The notes under the pieces are model-generated. The model was not told where the DNA came from. It did not search any database and saw only the letters and a program-made list of their open reading frames with translations. Source: JBGLNJ01 sp034434835 (GTDB taxonomy: Bacteria > Chloroflexota > Anaerolineae > Fen-1058). Taken from it: 9,927 nt of DNA. The DNA lies in the NCBI GenBank assembly GCA_034434835.1, contig DAOTXX010000156.1, forward strand, positions 1 to 9,927, written 5' to 3'. Made by a program: the position numbers and the translations under genes. Position 1 is the stretch's first letter, and every line of letters begins with the position of its first letter. This document shows positions 6,295-9,927 of the stretch, in pieces.

Positions 6295-7638
6295 ATGTAC
6301 AACTTGCTTCGCAAGCACACACATCTCATCACAGCAATCGGCGGACTGCTTTGGTTGCTGTTCAGCGCACTGAGCACAAAGAACCACGCCATTGCAACAA
6401 CATTCTTGTCACCCCTCCAAGTACCTGAACCATTCTTGAGTGTGCCATTCTATGGCCCGGAATGGGTTACGGCCAATGTGGATCATGACCCGCTAGGCGG
6501 CGGTGCCAATAACAGCATCTTGATCTTTGATGGGCGGACCGCCAATGCAGCTAATGGCTGGTGCGATGGCGCAAACTTTAATCCGCATATTGCATTCTGC
6601 ACCCAATTCAGTCCCAATCCCCCAAATTGCAATGGAGCCTGCTTGTGGTACGATGCCCATCACGGTCATGACTTCGGCTTGTACTACGAGCCGGTGCTTG
6701 CCACCACCGATGGGACTGTTATTCGGGCGGGTTGGCAAGACTGGAACAACCGTTATGCAGGATATGGACTGCACCTGTTCATCTCGCATGCCAACGGTTA
6801 CGAAACGCGCTACGGTCACTTGAGCGCATTGACCGCCCTGACCAATGCCACCGTCTATCGTGGACAGATCATTGGCACCAGCGGCAATACGGGGTATGCT
6901 TTTGGCGCTCCTGCAGGTGGTCATCATCTTCACTTCGAGGTGCGTCTGAATGGTCAAGTGACCGATCCGTTCGGCGGCGCGGGTGCAAACTGGCTGTGGC
7001 GCGACGGCTCATGGGATGCGCAAGGCCGATGGGTTGGTCAGCCTATACCACGTTACGGCGCGACCTTCGTTGTAGACGATGACTACCCAGAGGGCGGCAC
7101 ACCGGACGACCCCAACTTTGCGAAGGGCCATACTGTCAATTACGTATGGGAGTATTGCCCACCTGGACAGTGTGATTACTGGTATCGCGTTCTCATTGGC
7201 AACGACGGCGATATGTTGTACACCAACGTGAATGGCAGCGTGACAGATTATTGGGCATGGTGGAAACCGCCGCAAGCTGGTTTCTATGAAGTACAGGTAT
7301 GGATTCCGCCAGACCACGCTACCTCATGGTGGGCGCGTTACTGGTGGGTCTCAGCCTCAAACGGCATGCCTGGTACGTATACGGTGATTGACCAATGGGG
7401 CGTATCCAATCAATGGATTAGTCTGGGCTATAGATGGTTCACTCCGTTGTGGTCTGCTGGCACGTATTCTGTGTGGATCAGCGATGCAACCAATGAAAGC
7501 GGGAACGCTCACGGCAATCAAGCAAACCTATGCGATGATGTAGTGAATGGTCAGTACTATTGTCGAATCGGCGTAGACGCTGTACGTTTTCGAGTGCCGT
7601 GGCCGACCTATATTCCCATCGTCTTGAGGAACGACTGA
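6295..7638 (+). CDS. Secreted M23-family metallopeptidase with golvesin-like C-terminal domain
   Basis: A 447-residue exported protein. The N-terminal hydrophobic segment (about 10-35) is a signal peptide or signal anchor. The M23 (LytM/lysostaphin-type) domain spans about 95-225 and keeps its zinc and catalytic residues: the H-x3-D motif at His122 and Asp126, His175 in YGHLS, and HxH at His211 and His213 in GHHLHFEV. M23 enzymes cut peptide cross-links in peptidoglycan or glycine-rich peptides, outside the membrane. Residues about 260-435 resemble a golvesin C-terminal type beta-sandwich (FVVDDDYPEG ... FYEVQVWIPP ... QWISLGYRWF ... GVDAVRFRVP), probably for glycan or surface binding. The tail YIPIVLRND at the extreme C-terminus matches the motif in two other proteins here. 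ATG 6295 is chosen because GGGAGG (6285-6290) stands four bases before it. It is the second gene of cassette 3. Confidence 0.9.
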   Translation: MYNLLRKHTHLITAIGGLLWLLFSALSTKNHAIATTFLSPLQVPEPFLSVPFYGPEWVTANVDHDPLGGGANNSILIFDGRTANAANGWCDGANFNPHIAFCTQFSPNPPNCNGACLWYDAHHGHDFGLYYEPVLATTDGTVIRAGWQDWNNRYAGYGLHLFISHANGYETRYGHLSALTALTNATVYRGQIIGTSGNTGYAFGAPAGGHHLHFEVRLNGQVTDPFGGAGANWLWRDGSWDAQGRWVGQPIPRYGATFVVDDDYPEGGTPDDPNFAKGHTVNYVWEYCPPGQCDYWYRVLIGNDGDMLYTNVNGSVTDYWAWWKPPQAGFYEVQVWIPPDHATSWWARYWWVSASNGMPGTYTVIDQWGVSNQWISLGYRWFTPLWSAGTYSVWISDATNESGNAHGNQANLCDDVVNGQYYCRIGVDAVRFRVPWPTYIPIVLRND

Positions 7639-7657
7639 AATCGGATCGAGCGGGTGA

Positions 7658-7706
7658 CTGGATACCCAAGCCGCGTCATGGTAAGCTTTTGCGGTCAGGT
7701 ATCCAG
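7658..7706 (+). repeat. Inverted repeat after the M23 gene
   Basis: CTGGATACC (7658-7666) pairs perfectly with GGTATCCAG (7698-7706), and inside it CCGC pairs with GCGG. It begins 20 bases after the M23 stop. It could form a transcript-end hairpin, but T-rich sequence lies inside the loop (GCTTTTG) and not behind the stem, so intrinsic termination is uncertain. Confidence 0.55.
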
Positions 7707-7757
7707 CACCTGCTAACAGGGTGATAAGGTCAACATCAGAGTACACACATGGAACGC

Positions 7758-7885
7758 GCCCAACAAGTCGTTGCAGTTGACGGCGCTGGGCACACCGAAC
7801 TGTTTTGCTGTTTGCCATTGTATCGCCCAAGTCGGCCGGGGCACTTCGCCCATGACCGCGCCGCAACTGAACTCCACCGTTATGC
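7758..7885 (+). other. attC recombination site 3
   Basis: A 128-base imperfect palindrome from GCCCAAC (7758-7764) to GTTATGC (7879-7885). The second box departs from GTTRRRY at one position. The 5' arm GTT(G)CAGTTG(A)CGGCGC pairs with GCGCCGCAACTGAAC near the 3' end, leaving an extra G and an extra A unpaired, the same two positions as in attC1. Predicted crossover is between G7879 and T7880. It closes the propeller/M23 cassette and lies 60 bases before the next gene. Confidence 0.82.
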
Positions 7886-7945
7886 GGCCAACTCCATCGA
7901 AGCAGAGAGACAAGAAAGGAAAACATAATCAAAGGAGAACTTGCA

Positions 7946-9565
7946 ATGAACGCCAAGTGGAGACTGTCCAAAAGTCCGCGGCGATTTCTGTTTATCGCGC
8001 TGATGGTCGGGATGTTGCTGATGTTGGTGTCCGTGCCTGGTACGCATGCCGCAGGTATCGTCGTCACCACTACCGCCGATGAACAAAACAACAACAGTCA
8101 ATGCTCAATCCGAGAAGCCATCATCAACGCCAACAACGACGACCAAAGCGGCTCAACCGACTGTGTAGCTGGCAGCGGCGACGACACCATCACCTTTAGC
8201 GTCAGCGGAACAATCACGCTCGGCTCCCAACTGCCGAACGTTCAGAACGCGGGGACGCTGACGATTGATGGCGCCGGGCAGAGCGTGACCATCAGCGGCA
8301 ACGATGCCGCACGCGTGTTCCAGGTGAACCCCTACGCGACGCTCAACCTGCAAAACCTAACGGTGACAAACGGCAACGCTCCCACCGGTGGCGGCATTAA
8401 CAACGGCGGCACGCTGAACGTCACGAACTGTGTCTTCTCCGGCAATAGCGCGCCTGGCAGCAGCGGCGGCGCGCTCCAGAACACTTCGAGCGGCACGGCG
8501 ACCATCATCAACAGCACCTTTTCCAACAATAGCGCGAGCATGGGAGGCGGCGTCGCCAATTTCGGCCTGCTGACCATCACCGACGGCGCCTTCTCCGGCA
8601 ACAGTGCGAGCAGCGTGGGGGGCGCCGTCTACAATCAGAGCGGCGGCGACACACTCACCGTTATCCATAGCACCTTCTCCAATAACACGGCAACCAACGA
8701 TGGCGGCGGCATCTATAACCTCACTGGTGCGCTGAGTGTCAGCGGCAGCACTTTCTCCAATAACACCGCGACGAATGGCGGTGGAGGCATCCGCAGCTCC
8801 GGCACAGTCACCATCACCGACAGCGCTTTTTCTGGCAACGGCGCGACTGACGTCAACGGCAACGGCGGCGGTATCTTGAGCGATGGGACAGCAACCGTCG
8901 CCGACTGCACGTTCTCCAACAACACGGCTGGCACTACCAACGGCAGCGGCGGCGGCATCAGAAACTTTGGCGCAATGGCTATCACCGGCAGCACCTTCTC
9001 CAGCAACAACGCGATCTCTGGCGGCGGCATCAACAACTATGACGGAACGCTGACCGTCACCAACAGCACTTTTGCCGGCAACAGCGCGACCTACGGCGGT
9101 GGTATCGTTAACAATAGTACTGGCACGGTGAACGTTGTCAACAGCACCTTTTCCGACAACAGCGCGACCGACAGCGGCGGCGGCGTTAGAAATTACGGCA
9201 CGCTAACCGTCAGTAACACCATTGTCGCCAACAGCACGGCAGGAGGGAATTGCAGTGGTACGGTCGCCAATGGCGGCAACAACATTGACGATGGTTCCAC
9301 CTGCGGTTGGGGGGCCGCCAATGGCTCGATGAGCAACACAGATCCGCAACTTGGCGCGCTTGCAGACAATGGCGGGGCCACGCAAACGATGGCACTGCTT
9401 ACCGGCAGTCCCGCGATTGACGGTGTAACTTATAACGCACCAAACGGTTGCCCGGCGACCGACCAACGCGGCGTTGCCCGTCCGATAGGTTTGCGCTGCG
9501 ACATTGGTGCGTATGAATACGGCTTCCGTATCTATTTGCCCTGCACAATGAGGAATTACCCCTAA
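7946..9565 (+). CDS. Secreted parallel beta-helix protein with CSLREA-type N-terminus
   Basis: A 539-residue exported protein. The signal peptide covers residues 1-35 (RRFLFIALMVGMLLMLVSV, cleavage near THAAG). The motif CSIREAI at 53-59, followed by AxIxFxxxGTITL-like text, is the CSLREA region seen at the start of many beta-helix exoproteins. About ten repeats of 24-29 residues (roughly 160-423) follow the pattern NSTFSxNxAxxGGGIxNxGTLTVT, which builds a right-handed parallel beta-helix (pectin-lyase-like fold). The segment DPQLGALADNGGATQTMALL to GCPATDQRGVARP and CDIGAYEYG is the usual closing module, and the tail IYLPCTMRNYP ends the protein. No catalytic site is evident; adhesion or glycan binding is more likely than lyase activity. 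ATG 7946 follows AAAGGAG (7931-7937). It is the only gene of cassette 4 and ends 29 bases before attC4. Confidence 0.9.
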   Translation: MNAKWRLSKSPRRFLFIALMVGMLLMLVSVPGTHAAGIVVTTTADEQNNNSQCSIREAIINANNDDQSGSTDCVAGSGDDTITFSVSGTITLGSQLPNVQNAGTLTIDGAGQSVTISGNDAARVFQVNPYATLNLQNLTVTNGNAPTGGGINNGGTLNVTNCVFSGNSAPGSSGGALQNTSSGTATIINSTFSNNSASMGGGVANFGLLTITDGAFSGNSASSVGGAVYNQSGGDTLTVIHSTFSNNTATNDGGGIYNLTGALSVSGSTFSNNTATNGGGGIRSSGTVTITDSAFSGNGATDVNGNGGGILSDGTATVADCTFSNNTAGTTNGSGGGIRNFGAMAITGSTFSSNNAISGGGINNYDGTLTVTNSTFAGNSATYGGGIVNNSTGTVNVVNSTFSDNSATDSGGGVRNYGTLTVSNTIVANSTAGGNCSGTVANGGNNIDDGSTCGWGAANGSMSNTDPQLGALADNGGATQTMALLTGSPAIDGVTYNAPNGCPATDQRGVARPIGLRCDIGAYEYGFRIYLPCTMRNYP

Positions 9566-9594
9566 ACGGCAATGATGACAGGAATGCATACGCC

Positions 9595-9672
<78 letters not shown>

Positions 9673-9927
9673 CCTCCGCTAACCGGGAGATGAATGGGCA
9701 GGCCGCCCATTGGCCGTCGGTGGGAGGCCGGGCATTGGCAAGCGGGTCGTGGCGTGGCCGCGCCGGTCGGTGGGCCGTGGGGGGAGCGGGCAGCAAGTGG
9801 CCCGGGCCACCGGTCGAGGGGCGGGCGAGGGTGCGGGGAGCGTGCCCACGGGTTTGGCGGTCAGGGAGCGGGTGGATCGGCCGGGAGCGAGGCCGCCGTT
9901 GGCGGAGGCGGCGGGAGAGTGCGCAAC
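9673..9927 (+). other. G-rich region after the last attC, no clear gene
   Basis: This 255-base stretch is much richer in G on the + strand than anything before it (runs such as GTGGGGGGAGCGGG). One frame starting at ATG 9690 stays open to the window edge and would encode a low-complexity chain rich in Gly, Arg, Trp and Ala. High GC alone keeps frames open, and there is no family resemblance, so I do not call it a gene. It would be the start of a fifth cassette, or the flank of the array. Confidence 0.4.

Noticed and set aside
8425..9215. Tandem repeats as a CRISPR or satellite array
   Set aside because: The repeats are in frame, variable in length and match beta-helix protein repeats; there are no constant repeats with unique spacers.
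9919..9927. GTGCG at the window end as the 5' end of a second group II intron
   Set aside because: Only a five-base match in a G-rich context; the same word occurs just upstream, and the diagnostic downstream domain lies outside the window.

Overview
The window reads as a stretch of an integron cassette array, probably from a Chloroflexota (Anaerolineae-like) bacterium or a metagenomic contig of one. The phylum call rests on protein style rather than on a marker gene. Three secreted proteins carry the aromatic-[IL]-P-x-x-[LM]-R-N motif (YLPVVLRN, YIPIVLRN, YLPCTMRN), which I associate with Chloroflexota exoproteins. The lipoproteins have Ser-Pro-[LIV]-x-Thr-Pro linkers, and one protein has a CSLREA-type N-terminus followed by a beta-helix. 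All supported genes lie on the + strand. No integrase (intI) gene is in the window.

The key observation is four attC-like recombination sites at 766-894, 4597-4726, 7758-7885 and 9595-9672. Each starts with an RYYYAAC box and ends with a GTTRRRY-type box. Each folds as an imperfect palindrome whose 5' arm carries two extra unpaired bases, as in genuine attC sites. All four point the same way and lie downstream of genes. They divide the window into cassette 1 (about 129-888, a DUF4258/YgiT-type toxin-antitoxin pair whose toxin gene has an in-frame TGA), cassette 2 (889-4720, a secreted clan-GH-A-like glycosidase gene split by an in-frame TAG, a beta-propeller lipoprotein and possible gene remnants), cassette 3 (4721-7879, a second beta-propeller lipoprotein and an M23 peptidase) and cassette 4 (7880-9666, a parallel beta-helix exoprotein). 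A very G-rich stretch follows the last site.

At the left edge (1-128) is the 3' end of a group II intron: domain V with its AGC triad, then a domain VI-like hairpin with a candidate branch-point A. It sits directly before cassette 1, which fits the known preference of some group IIC introns for attC sites. The intron-encoded reverse transcriptase, if present, lies outside the window.

Functionally, cassette 1 is a typical integron passenger (toxin-antitoxin). Cassettes 2-4 are unusual: about 3.8, 3.2 and 1.8 kb long, the first two with two genes each, and all encoding exported cell-surface or extracellular proteins (a glycosidase, a peptidoglycan-type peptidase, two propeller lipoproteins, a beta-helix). 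A cassette system that stocks large surface and extracellular proteins is the most interesting reading. The alternative is that the attC sites are inactive remnants with other DNA inserted between them.
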